Positions 1 to 5,217 are shown, counted from the first letter of the stretch. The stretch: DNA of 5,217 nt from JBEKZD01 sp050013395 (GCA_050013395.1 JBEKFI010000164.1:1-5217), one strand, 5' to 3'. A program made the numbers and translations. Notes: a model not told the origin generated them from the letters alone.

Positions 1-1
1 G

Positions 2-493
2 AGCTTGCGCCGCGTGTTCCCGTACACGTGGATCGTGGATCCGACGCCGCTGCCACCGCACGCCGTCATCCCCGAACTCGGCATCAATGACTGGCGCGAG
101 ATGGCGCGCTTCTCGCAGAAGCAGCGCGAACTGGTGCTGAAGATTTCGGGGTTCCACGAACACGCGTGGGGCAGCCGCGGCGTGTATGTCGGGCACGATC
201 TGCCCGCACACGAGTGGGCGCAGGCGATCGAGCGGGCGTTGAGCAGTTCTGCGACGCATCCTTTCATTTTGCAGCGGTTCGAGAGGTCGAAGCTTTTCGA
301 TGCGCAGTACTTCAACTTCGAGGCAAACGAACTGCACACGTTCAGCGGGCGGGTGCGGTTGTGTCCGTACTACTTCGTGGCCGGCGACGACGCGAAATTG
401 GGGGGCGTCCTCGCCACGGTTTGTCCGGCCGACAAAAAGATTCTACACGGCATGCCGGACGCCGTGATGGCGCCGTGCCGCGTGAGGGGTTAG
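2..493 (+). CDS. ATP-grasp-like conserved hypothetical protein, C-terminal fragment
   Basis: The reading frame is open from the first complete codon (positions 2-4) to a TAG at 491-493, giving 163 visible residues. The TTG at 5-7 is not a convincing start: no ribosome-binding site can be seen and the frame continues off the left edge, so this is the C-terminal part of a longer gene. Visible motifs are LVLKISGF (about residues 44-51), AWGSRGV (55-61), HPFILQRF (86-93), GRVRLCPYYF (116-125), LGGVLATVCPADKK (133-146) and ILHGMPDAV (147-155). A conserved Lys followed by a Gly-rich stretch and a PFILQ strand resembles the nucleotide-binding half of ATP-grasp enzymes, and I recall similar hypothetical proteins with these motifs. 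The substrate is unknown. The ATP-grasp label is an inference from motif style; that it is a real coding region is much surer. It converges on the PEP-CTERM gene across a 73-bp gap. Confidence 0.7.
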   Translation, partial: SLRRVFPYTWIVDPTPLPPHAVIPELGINDWREMARFSQKQRELVLKISGFHEHAWGSRGVYVGHDLPAHEWAQAIERALSSSATHPFILQRFERSKLFDAQYFNFEANELHTFSGRVRLCPYYFVAGDDAKLGGVLATVCPADKKILHGMPDAVMAPCRVRG

Positions 494-506
494 TCCTTAA
501 AATGCC

Positions 507-536
507 AAAGGCCGCAGGAGGTTGCTTGCGGCCTTT
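507..536. terminator. Probable bidirectional Rho-independent-type terminator
   Basis: A perfect 10-bp inverted repeat (AAAGGCCGCA at 507-516, TGCGGCCTTT at 527-536) encloses a 10-nt loop, inside which a G-U and a G-C pair could extend the stem. It begins 13 bp after the stop codon of the left-hand gene and lies between two convergent stop codons, so it could serve both genes. The T run on the plus strand is only TTT, part of the stem. On the minus strand the stem is followed by GGCATTTT. The U tracts are short, so termination efficiency is uncertain, but position and stem quality support the call. Confidence 0.75.
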
Positions 537-566
537 AACACATTGAATTGAAGGATAGGATGAATA

Positions 567-1241
567 TTAGTTCACTTTCGCCTTTTTGCGAAGTGCCAGT
601 CCGAGCCCCGTCAAACCCAGCCCCAACAATAGGATTGTAGAGGGTTCTGGAACGGCCGTAAAGAGAACATCCTGCGCGGGATCGCTAAATACTTGATTCA
701 CAGGATCGTAAGACTCCCACAGGTTCAAAACAGAAACACCGTAGAGCCCAGAAGCATTAGTTGAACTGTTCCAAAACGTCGTTGCTAGTCCCGCCGGTAG
801 GCTGTTGGTTTCTTGTTCTCCATACCAGATGGCATCCTGGAGGCCGGTTTGCGATGCATTATCGCCAGTGTAATTGGAGAGAGTCCCAGCTGCAAACTGG
901 CTGAATAACCATGCAGTTCTAGCATCAAGCGGATCAGGGTCACCACCACCAATTCCACCGTGAATCGCTGCTGTGTTGACATCAGCGTAGTAAATCCCAT
1001 CTACAGCGATGTACTCATTTAATTCAATACAGTAGGTGAAAAAATCAAAACCCTGGGTCACGTCCGTGAACTCGAATACTCCTCCACTCGGGCTGGATCC
1101 AGGGATTTGCCCGATAAACTTCACCTGATCTCCAGATATTACCATTGAACCGGCAAAAACCGGCGCGGAGGCAATCAAAGCGCCGAAGAGAACCAACGCC
1201 GCGATCATGGTCAGTTTTTTATATGTCAACTCTTTAATCAT
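567..1241 (-). CDS. PEP-CTERM sorting-domain exported protein
   Basis: This encodes 224 residues starting at the ATG at 1239-1241. That start is chosen because AAGGAG lies 9 nt upstream and the protein then opens with a textbook signal peptide: basic n-region with KELTYKK, hydrophobic MIAALVLFGALIA, and a predicted cleavage after PVFA (residue 30). The frame stays open upstream, and the ATG at 1263-1265 has no ribosome-binding site. The C-terminus (197-224) is a complete PEP-CTERM signal: VPEPS, a Leu/Gly-rich membrane helix, then RKKAK. Proteins of this type are exported, then processed by an exosortase; no exosortase gene is in the window. The middle part carries TYCIELNEYI (Cys71), a Gly-rich GGIGGGDPDPLDARTAWLF segment and LQDAIWYGEQE (Gln135, Trp139). 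I recall this pattern from a widespread PEP-CTERM family with no assigned function. Cys71 is the only cysteine. GC content is about 45-48 percent in sampled lines, against about 70 percent in part of the HEAT-repeat gene. Confidence 0.93.
   Translation of the reverse strand: MIKELTYKKLTMIAALVLFGALIASAPVFAGSMVISGDQVKFIGQIPGSSPSGGVFEFTDVTQGFDFFTYCIELNEYIAVDGIYYADVNTAAIHGGIGGGDPDPLDARTAWLFSQFAAGTLSNYTGDNASQTGLQDAIWYGEQETNSLPAGLATTFWNSSTNASGLYGVSVLNLWESYDPVNQVFSDPAQDVLFTAVPEPSTILLLGLGLTGLGLALRKKAKVN
570..653 (-). other. PEP-CTERM sorting signal
   Basis: These are the last 28 codons of the exported protein: V-P-E-P-S, a hydrophobic segment of about 16 residues rich in Leu and Gly, and a basic tail (RKKAKVN). 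This tripartite layout is the recognition signal for exosortase, analogous to LPXTG-type signals of sortases. All three parts are intact, so the protein should be competent for sorting if the genome encodes an exosortase. Confidence 0.93.
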
Positions 1242-1250
1242 TGAACTGAT

Positions 1251-1256
1251 CTCCTT
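1251..1256 (-). promoter_or_regulatory. Shine-Dalgarno site of the PEP-CTERM gene
   Basis: On the minus strand AAGGAG sits 9 nt before the ATG at 1239-1241. It decides the start, since neither the ATG at 1263-1265 nor the ATG at 1323-1325 has a comparable site. A UCCUU segment (minus strand, from plus 1275-1279) lies upstream in the leader and could base-pair with AAGGA, so the site might be partly occluded in the mRNA; this pairing is only 5 bp and speculative. Confidence 0.85.
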
Positions 1257-1358
1257 CGTTTTCATACTGTCACTAAGGATGAAATAGGAGGGGAAAAGTG
1301 GGAGACGCGCCGGCCAAGCCAGCAAGTCTTCTTACCTAGCGATTATGTTGAGATATAC

Positions 1359-1379
1359 CTTGATTCCCTTGATTCCCTT
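1359..1379. repeat. Short tandem repeat in the leader
   Basis: The 9-bp unit CTTGATTCC occurs twice in direct tandem (1359-1367, 1368-1376) and is followed by a further CTT. It lies in the predicted untranslated leader of the PEP-CTERM gene. It may simply be a replication-slippage product; no function can be read from it. Confidence 0.7.
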
Positions 1380-1384
1380 CTGCC

Positions 1385-1416
1385 CTAGAACAAGCCATAG
1401 CCACTAGCTTGCCTAG
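1385..1416 (-). promoter_or_regulatory. Leader hairpin between promoter and PEP-CTERM gene
   Basis: The segments at 1385-1395 and 1407-1416 are complementary (CTAG and CAAGC against GCTTG and CTAG, with one bulge). The inner TAG/CTA at 1398-1400 and 1404-1406 can extend the stem to a 3-nt loop with a 2-nt bulge, giving about 13 pairs. It would lie about 22 nt into the predicted transcript. No U tract follows, so it does not look like a simple terminator. It could be a 5' stabilising stem-loop or part of a regulatory leader. I cannot match it to a named riboswitch. Confidence 0.5.
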
Positions 1417-1444
1417 ATGTACGGCCCCTTCACGGGACAACCCT

Positions 1445-1473
1445 ATTTTAGCAGCGGTCAGCAGCTTTGTCAA
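1445..1473 (-). promoter_or_regulatory. Near-consensus sigma-70-type promoter for the PEP-CTERM gene
   Basis: On the minus strand there is TTGACA (1468-1473), a spacer of exactly 17 bp, and TAAAAT (1445-1450). The -35 box is perfect, the -10 box differs from TATAAT at one base, and the spacing is optimal. Transcription would start near 1438 and run into the PEP-CTERM gene, giving an untranslated leader of about 195 nt. No other gene lies between. It is the strongest promoter-like match I see in the window. Confidence 0.8.
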
Positions 1474-1771
1474 CTCGGCGTCCCGAAGCCATCGTCCTGT
1501 AGGCCAGTATTTTCAAGCCTTGCCGGCTTCCATCTCGACGGCAAAGCGAGCGCTGTTATACGTTCCCGCTGCGTCTGGAACGGGCTGGACAAGCCCATCG
1601 AATTGACTTCTGGCCGTGCGGTGGCGTTCGCAAACAGGTCGACTTGTGACTTTGTCTTGGCGCGTGGTGGGTACGGTTTCAGAGGATGCCGCTTGGGCGC
1701 TGACTTGTGATTCTACCAAGAGCGCTTCGGTGAGAATTTCCTGACCGAACAAGTTCAGCGGGCAACCACGC
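1474..1771. other. Intergenic stretch with clustered small inverted repeats, no gene supported
   Basis: Between the PEP-CTERM promoter and the end of the HEAT-repeat gene I find no convincing gene. Open frames of 97 aa (plus) and 79 aa (minus) exist but lack ribosome-binding sites, signal or domain features, and recognisable composition. The stretch contains short stems: AAGCC/GGCTT with a 5-nt loop (1515-1529), CGTTCC/GGAACG with a 10-nt loop (1561-1582), and GGGCT/AGCCC with a 5-nt loop (1582-1596). A 9-bp direct repeat GACTTGTGA occurs at 1641-1649 and 1702-1710. No stem with a U tract follows the HEAT-repeat gene, so its terminator is not evident. The region could be a decayed gene or an intergenic repeat element. 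Confidence 0.5.
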
Positions 1772-2851
1772 TCATTGAACCGGAGCTACCGACAAGGTTG
1801 CCTGGGCCTTCGCGCGTACCTGCGCAGACGAATCGGAAGCCGCGGTTCGTTGCAGCAACGCCACGGCCTGATCGTTGTGCACTCGTGCCACTGCCGTCAC
1901 TGCGTTTTCGCGAATGGCTTCGTTCGGATCGTTGAGCAACTGCTCCAACACACCTAGCGCTCCAGCGCCGAAAGTGCGACCCAGTTCCTGGATGGCGGTC
2001 TGGCGCACAGCCAGGTCCATGGTGCTTTGGGCGATGCCGGTCAGAACGTTGCGCGCCCCGTCGTTGCCGATCAGCCCAACCGAGCGGATCGATGCCATCA
2101 CCACGTCCTTGCTTGTGTCGTTGCGGATGCGGTCGGTCAGCACGGGTAGCGCGTCGGCGCGTCCGGAGAGCGCCTGGACACTCACCGCGCGCAACCGCGC
2201 GTCGTCCTGGGTCTGCAGAATGCCTGTCAGCACGGCGGTGGAGGCTGTCTCCTGCCGTTGGCCCAGCGCCGCCACGATCTCCTTGCGCAGGCTGTAGGAA
2301 TTGTCCCGACCCATCAGGTCGGCCAGCACCGCGGCGGCCTCCTCGTCGCCAATCCGCCCCAGCGCGGCCACCAGCAACAGCTTGGCGCGGACGCTGTCGG
2401 CTTCGCCGAACACATCGGCAATCGCGCGGGCACCGCCCGGACCCAGCTTGGCCAGCCGGTCCACGAGGTCCTCGGCGGCCTTCCGGCGCTTGGCAACGAG
2501 CGCCTTGGTTTCATCCCAGTTCAGCGTGCCGACATCGCCGTAGAGTTTCTTCAGTTCCGTCAGCACGGCAGTGACCTCGGCGCGTTTGGCGGGGTCCACC
2601 GGCGCGCCCAGATTGATCGCGGGCTTGACCGGCGCGGTGATCGAAGCCGACTCCGCTTTCGGTTTCGCCGGCTCGGCAATCGCCGGGATCGGCGGCGCCG
2701 CCGCCGGCGTGCGAGCGGCCTCCGTCGTTGGGGACGGCGGCGTGCTCGTGGTTTCAGGGGTCCGCGGAGCGTGCTGCCTGAACAGCAACAGCACGCTCGC
2801 GATGACGATCAGACCGACAACAACCAGTCCGAGTGTGACTCGTTTCGGCAT
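1772..2851 (-). CDS. Membrane-anchored HEAT-repeat protein
   Basis: This encodes 359 residues from the ATG at 2849-2851 to TGA at 1772-1774. Residues 1-5 are a short basic head (MPKR), residues 6-24 one hydrophobic helix (LGLVVVGLIVIASVLLLF), and residues 27-88 a Pro/Ala/Thr-rich linker. From about residue 89 the protein is helical, with six or seven HEAT-like units of roughly 30-35 residues between about 137 and 355 (for example RAKLLLVAALGRIGDEEAAAVL and AVRQTAIQELGRTFGAGALGVL). There is no cysteine, no lipobox and no catalytic motif. HEAT solenoids bind other proteins, so a periplasmic scaffold tethered to the inner membrane by its N-terminal helix is the likely picture; the partner is unknown. 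The start follows the HYR gene stop by 13 nt with only a weak GTTGAG-like binding site, suggesting co-transcription and perhaps translational coupling. Confidence 0.9.
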   Translation of the reverse strand: MPKRVTLGLVVVGLIVIASVLLLFRQHAPRTPETTSTPPSPTTEAARTPAAAPPIPAIAEPAKPKAESASITAPVKPAINLGAPVDPAKRAEVTAVLTELKKLYGDVGTLNWDETKALVAKRRKAAEDLVDRLAKLGPGGARAIADVFGEADSVRAKLLLVAALGRIGDEEAAAVLADLMGRDNSYSLRKEIVAALGQRQETASTAVLTGILQTQDDARLRAVSVQALSGRADALPVLTDRIRNDTSKDVVMASIRSVGLIGNDGARNVLTGIAQSTMDLAVRQTAIQELGRTFGAGALGVLEQLLNDPNEAIRENAVTAVARVHNDQAVALLQRTAASDSSAQVRAKAQATLSVAPVQ

Positions 2852-2864
2852 GACTCAACTGCGA

Positions 2865-5217
2865 CTAGTCGTCCGCCTCGACGTCCCGCTCGCAGTCGTC
2901 TTCATCTCCGTCGTGGAACTTCCAGTCGTGGCCGATCGGGGTGCAACTATTGTCGTCGATCACGTCTTGGCCGCAGCCGACCAGCGTCACGCCCGTCTGG
3001 CCGATGGTGAACTCGACCTTGGAGCCGCGCGACGACTGAGTGTGGGTCAGTCCCGCGACCGGCACCTTGATGAAGAACTTGCCACCGGCAGCGAAGTACT
3101 CGTCTCGGCAGTTGCCGTCGGCACTGACGCTCTGGGTGTAGATCGCGCCGTTGCTGCTGTTACTGTCGGTGTCATAGACCACGACGTCGCCGGGCTGGAG
3201 CCGATCCGGGTACAGCACGTCCACCATCTTGCCATTCTTCCAGTACGGGTACGCCGTGCTGACCTGTCCGCTGGAGTTGACGCTCAGCAACTTGATGCCG
3301 TTAATGCGAATCTCGATCGGCAGGGTCGCTTGGTTGAAGTAGAAGCGGTACCGCGTTTCATCGGTGTGGATGAACTGGCTGCTGAGCATGCCGACGTTCT
3401 TGTTGCCCGTCGCCGCCGATTTCGGCACGTTCGGATCGCGCGTGGCATCGAACTGCTGGGTCTCCAACCAGCGGAAAGTGATCTTCTCGTTCGGGCCCGC
3501 GTCGTATTCCCACTTCTCGCGGTTGTCGGTCGGGTCGTCGCAGTCATACACCGTGTAGGTGATGTGGTCATTGCAGTACACCACCTTGCCGCCGATGGTC
3601 ACCTTCACCGTGCCTTTAGCGGTGTGACCCGGTACGACGCGGAAGTCCGACGCCATATCGCCGCCGGTGAAGGTCACGTCGCCGTGGAAGAAGCCGTGCT
3701 GGGAGGTGAGTGCGTATTTATCGAAGTAGCAGCGGTGATTCTCAAACTCGGTCTGGATCGGATGGCAGGCCGCAGATTGTGCCGCAACGATGACCTTGGC
3801 CTGGCAGTTCGTGGTGTTGCCACAAGAGTCGGTCGCCGTGAAGGTCACCGTGTTTGTGCCCACCGGGAACGATGACGGAGCATTGTTGGCAACCGTTACG
3901 CTCCCGCCGCAGTTGTCGCTGGCCGTCACCCCGTTCAGGAACGCCGCGATCGCCGGATTCGTGGCCGGCACTACGTTGGTGCACAAGGACGAGAGGCCCA
4001 CGGTGACATTTGCCGGGCAGGTGATGCTCGGCCTTGTCGTGTCGTTGATTGTGATGGTCTGTGTGCAGGTGGCGCTGTTACCGCAGGCGTCCACGGCTTT
4101 GTAGGTGCGGAGGATGGTGAACTTGTTCGCGCAAGTCTGATTGGTGACAACATCTCCCACAAAGCTGACGGTCACGGCGCCGCAGTTATCGGAGGCAATC
4201 ACAGACGCGACATTGGCCGGCGGCACGTTCGACGCGCATTGCACCGTCACAGGATCGGGGCAGGTGATGCTCGGCGGTGTGGTATCGGCGGTCCATGTGT
4301 AAACGACCGTCTGTGCGGCTGAGGTATTGCCGCAGCCGTCGGTCGCTGTCACCGTGAACGTGCGGGTGACCGCGCAGCCACTGTTCGTGTCCACATGCGT
4401 TACGTTAACGCTCGGCACGCTGCAATTATCCGTGGCCGTTACCAGCGCCTTCACACTGGCATCGGTCGGTAGCGTGGCCGGATTGCAGCCCAAGTTGCTG
4501 CCGGTTGGAACCGTGACGGTCGGCGGCGTGGTATCCGCTGTCCAGTTGTAAACCACCGTTTGTGCGGCTGAGGTATTGCCGCAGCCGTCGGTCGCTGTCA
4601 CCGTGAACGTGCGGGTGACCACGCAGCCACTGTTCGTGTCCACATGCGAAACATTGACGGTCGGGACGCCGCAGTTATCGGTTGCTGTCACCAGCGCTTT
4701 CACGCTCGCATCGGTCGGCAGAGTTGCCGGATTGCAGCCCAAATTGCTGCCTGCCGGAACTGTGACCGTCGGCGCTGTGGTGTCAACATAGGTAATGTGT
4801 TGGACGCAGATGGAGGGGTTACCGCAGGCATCGGTCGCCTTCCAAGTGCGGTCGATGCCCGGCTTGCCGGTGCAATTGGCGAGGCCGGCAGCGTCGGTGT
4901 AGCTAATCGTGACGTTTGTGCTGCAGGTATCGGTGGCCGTGGCCATGCCGGTATTGGACGGATCGGTGGAATCGCCGCACTGCAATTGCTTGTCCGGCGG
5001 GCAGGAAATCGTGGGCGGCGTGGTGTCCCTGACGTTAATGGTCTGGGTGCATGTCGCCGGATTGCCGCTGGCGTCGGTAGCTTTCCAAGTCCGGGTGATG
5101 GTCTGCGGACAGCTACCGGAGACGACATCGGTGAACGTCACGGTCGGGGTGGCGTCGCACGTGTCACTGGCCGTGGCTATGCCAGTGCTGCTGGGGTCAG
5201 TGGACTGTCCGCATTCC
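2865..5217 (-). CDS. Giant HYR-module extracellular protein, C-terminal part
   Basis: The frame is open from the right edge to TAG at 2865-2867, giving 783 visible residues. The N-terminus, including any signal peptide, lies outside the window. A GTG at 5139-5141 is an internal Val codon within a module, not a start. Six consecutive modules of about 81-86 residues (the first cut by the edge) occupy visible residues 1-482. Each has a DTTPP-type boundary, followed in four of the five complete modules by an ITCP or VTVP strand, a TATDNC or ASDNC turn, and a WKATDACGN or TVTATDGCGN strand. This is the pattern of HYR domains, Ig-like folds used in extracellular adhesion. Modules 3 and 4 carry four cysteines each. 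Residues 484-783 form a distinct domain with eight cysteines and a very acidic tail. No C-terminal sorting signal (PEP-CTERM, LPXTG) or membrane helix is visible. It is probably the first gene of a pair with the HEAT-repeat gene downstream. Confidence 0.9.
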   Translation of the reverse strand, partial: ECGQSTDPSSTGIATASDTCDATPTVTFTDVVSGSCPQTITRTWKATDASGNPATCTQTINVRDTTPPTISCPPDKQLQCGDSTDPSNTGMATATDTCSTNVTISYTDAAGLANCTGKPGIDRTWKATDACGNPSICVQHITYVDTTAPTVTVPAGSNLGCNPATLPTDASVKALVTATDNCGVPTVNVSHVDTNSGCVVTRTFTVTATDGCGNTSAAQTVVYNWTADTTPPTVTVPTGSNLGCNPATLPTDASVKALVTATDNCSVPSVNVTHVDTNSGCAVTRTFTVTATDGCGNTSAAQTVVYTWTADTTPPSITCPDPVTVQCASNVPPANVASVIASDNCGAVTVSFVGDVVTNQTCANKFTILRTYKAVDACGNSATCTQTITINDTTRPSITCPANVTVGLSSLCTNVVPATNPAIAAFLNGVTASDNCGGSVTVANNAPSSFPVGTNTVTFTATDSCGNTTNCQAKVIVAAQSAACHPIQTEFENHRCYFDKYALTSQHGFFHGDVTFTGGDMASDFRVVPGHTAKGTVKVTIGGKVVYCNDHITYTVYDCDDPTDNREKWEYDAGPNEKITFRWLETQQFDATRDPNVPKSAATGNKNVGMLSSQFIHTDETRYRFYFNQATLPIEIRINGIKLLSVNSSGQVSTAYPYWKNGKMVDVLYPDRLQPGDVVVYDTDSNSSNGAIYTQSVSADGNCRDEYFAAGGKFFIKVPVAGLTHTQSSRGSKVEFTIGQTGVTLVGCGQDVIDDNSCTPIGHDWKFHDGDEDDCERDVEADD
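2868..3767 (-). other. Unrecognised C-terminal domain of the HYR protein
   Basis: These are the last 300 residues of the protein. Eight cysteines (visible residues 484, 496, 548, 559, 703, 748, 758 and 775) suggest up to four disulfides. The composition is mostly beta-type, with motifs GDVTFTGGDMASDFRV, GTVKVTIGGKVVYC, EKITFRWLETQQFDATRDP, TRYRFYFNQATLPIEIRING and GDVVVYDTDSNSSNGAIY. The final 15 residues are strongly acidic (DGDEDDCERDVEADD). I do not recognise a family. Asp-rich turns such as YDTDSNSSNG could bind calcium, but this is speculative. Confidence 0.6.
3771..5217 (-). repeat. Array of six HYR-type protein modules
   Basis: Module borders, taken at the DTTPP-type linkers and read along the protein, are 5217-5013 (partial), 5012-4770, 4769-4521, 4520-4272, 4271-4029 and 4028-3771. 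Modules 1, 2 and 5 share a WKATDA(S/C)GN or YKAVDACGN strand, modules 3 and 4 form a near-identical pair, and module 6 is the most canonical HYR, with FPVGTNTVTFTATDSCGN. The array continues past the right edge. Such chains give long, stiff, disulfide-stabilised surface rods. Confidence 0.88.
4272..4769 (-). repeat. Tandem duplication of one 83-codon HYR module
   Basis: Two adjacent 249-bp units (4272-4520 and 4521-4769) encode proteins that differ at only a few residues. Between 4312-4399 and 4561-4648 the DNA is identical over 88 positions apart from one mismatch (4372 G, 4621 A). The other half of the unit (the N-terminal half of each module) has many synonymous differences. The in-frame 249-bp period shows unequal exchange or slippage of a whole module. 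Confidence 0.95.

Noticed and set aside
1242..1325. Upstream in-frame starts extending the PEP-CTERM protein to 232 or 252 residues
   Set aside because: The ATGs at 1263-1265 and 1323-1325 lack Shine-Dalgarno sites, and the extension would bury the signal peptide. The ATG at 1239-1241 has AAGGAG at ideal spacing.
1300..1326. Possible sigma-54 promoter (GG-N10-GC on the minus strand) upstream of the PEP-CTERM gene
   Set aside because: Only the minimal GG and GC match; the surrounding TGGCAC and TTGCA bases are poor, while a much better sigma-70-type promoter lies at 1445-1473.
1417..1710. Plus-strand frame of 97 codons in the intergenic stretch
   Set aside because: No ribosome-binding site precedes it, there are no recognisable motifs, and it overlaps the strong minus-strand promoter and the inverted-repeat cluster.
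1513..1752. Minus-strand frame of 79 codons downstream of the HEAT-repeat gene
   Set aside because: It lacks a ribosome-binding site, any domain and a plausible composition. It might be a decayed gene, but nothing in it identifies a parent family.
1747..1756. GAACAAGTTC palindrome just after the HEAT-repeat gene as its terminator
   Set aside because: The arms are only 4 bp with a 2-nt loop and no U tract follows, so it would not form a stable terminator.
2092..3010. Long plus-strand open frames opposite the HEAT-repeat gene
   Set aside because: The translations are Arg/Pro/Ser-rich low-complexity strings, and the minus strand encodes a coherent HEAT-repeat protein with a membrane helix.
2571..3875. 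A 434-codon open frame on the plus strand opposite the HYR gene
   Set aside because: It is antisense to a clearly real coding region with HYR motifs. Its translation is a Val/Ala/Arg/His-rich string without domains, as expected from the complement of GC-rich codons.
3771..5217. The regular repeats considered as a CRISPR array or other non-coding repeat
   Set aside because: The period is in frame (81-86 codons), with conserved protein motifs and silent differences, so this is a protein-module array.

Overview
The window looks like chromosomal DNA of a GC-rich, Gram-negative environmental bacterium. It pairs a PEP-CTERM exported protein with a large protein made of HYR-type, cysteine-rich Ig-like modules. 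That pairing is common in Verrucomicrobiota and related PVC bacteria, so a verrucomicrobial origin is the best guess. It is inferred from protein style only; no rRNA or other phylogenetic marker is present.

Layout. (1) Positions 2-493, plus strand: the C-terminal end of a gene cut by the left edge, resembling a conserved ATP-grasp-like hypothetical family. (2) Positions 507-536: a perfect 10-bp inverted repeat in the convergent gap, probably a shared terminator. (3) Positions 567-1241, minus strand: a 224-aa PEP-CTERM secreted protein. Its start is fixed by a strong Shine-Dalgarno site, and it is noticeably more AT-rich than its neighbours. (4) Positions 1242-1771: no convincing gene. This stretch holds a near-consensus sigma-70-type promoter (TTGACA, 17 bp, TAAAAT, minus strand), which implies a leader of about 195 nt with a strong hairpin, and, upstream of the promoter, a cluster of small inverted repeats. 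(5) Positions 1772-2851, minus strand: a membrane-anchored HEAT-repeat protein. (6) Positions 2865-5217, minus strand: the C-terminal 783 residues of a giant HYR-module protein whose N-terminus lies beyond the right edge.

How the genes fit together. The HYR gene lies 13 nt upstream of the HEAT-repeat gene on the same strand, so the two are probably co-transcribed. Both look like envelope or extracellular scaffold proteins: one a long chain of disulfide-stabilised beta modules ending in a 300-aa domain I do not recognise, the other an inner-membrane-anchored alpha-solenoid facing the periplasm. The PEP-CTERM gene has its own promoter and would need an exosortase encoded elsewhere. The overall theme is cell-surface and exported proteins. 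No mobile element, CRISPR array, tRNA or rRNA was found.

The items most worth following up are the structured leader of the PEP-CTERM gene, the thioester-domain-like Cys and Gln motifs in that protein, the unrecognised C-terminal domain of the HYR protein, and the unevenly conserved tandem module duplication in the HYR gene.
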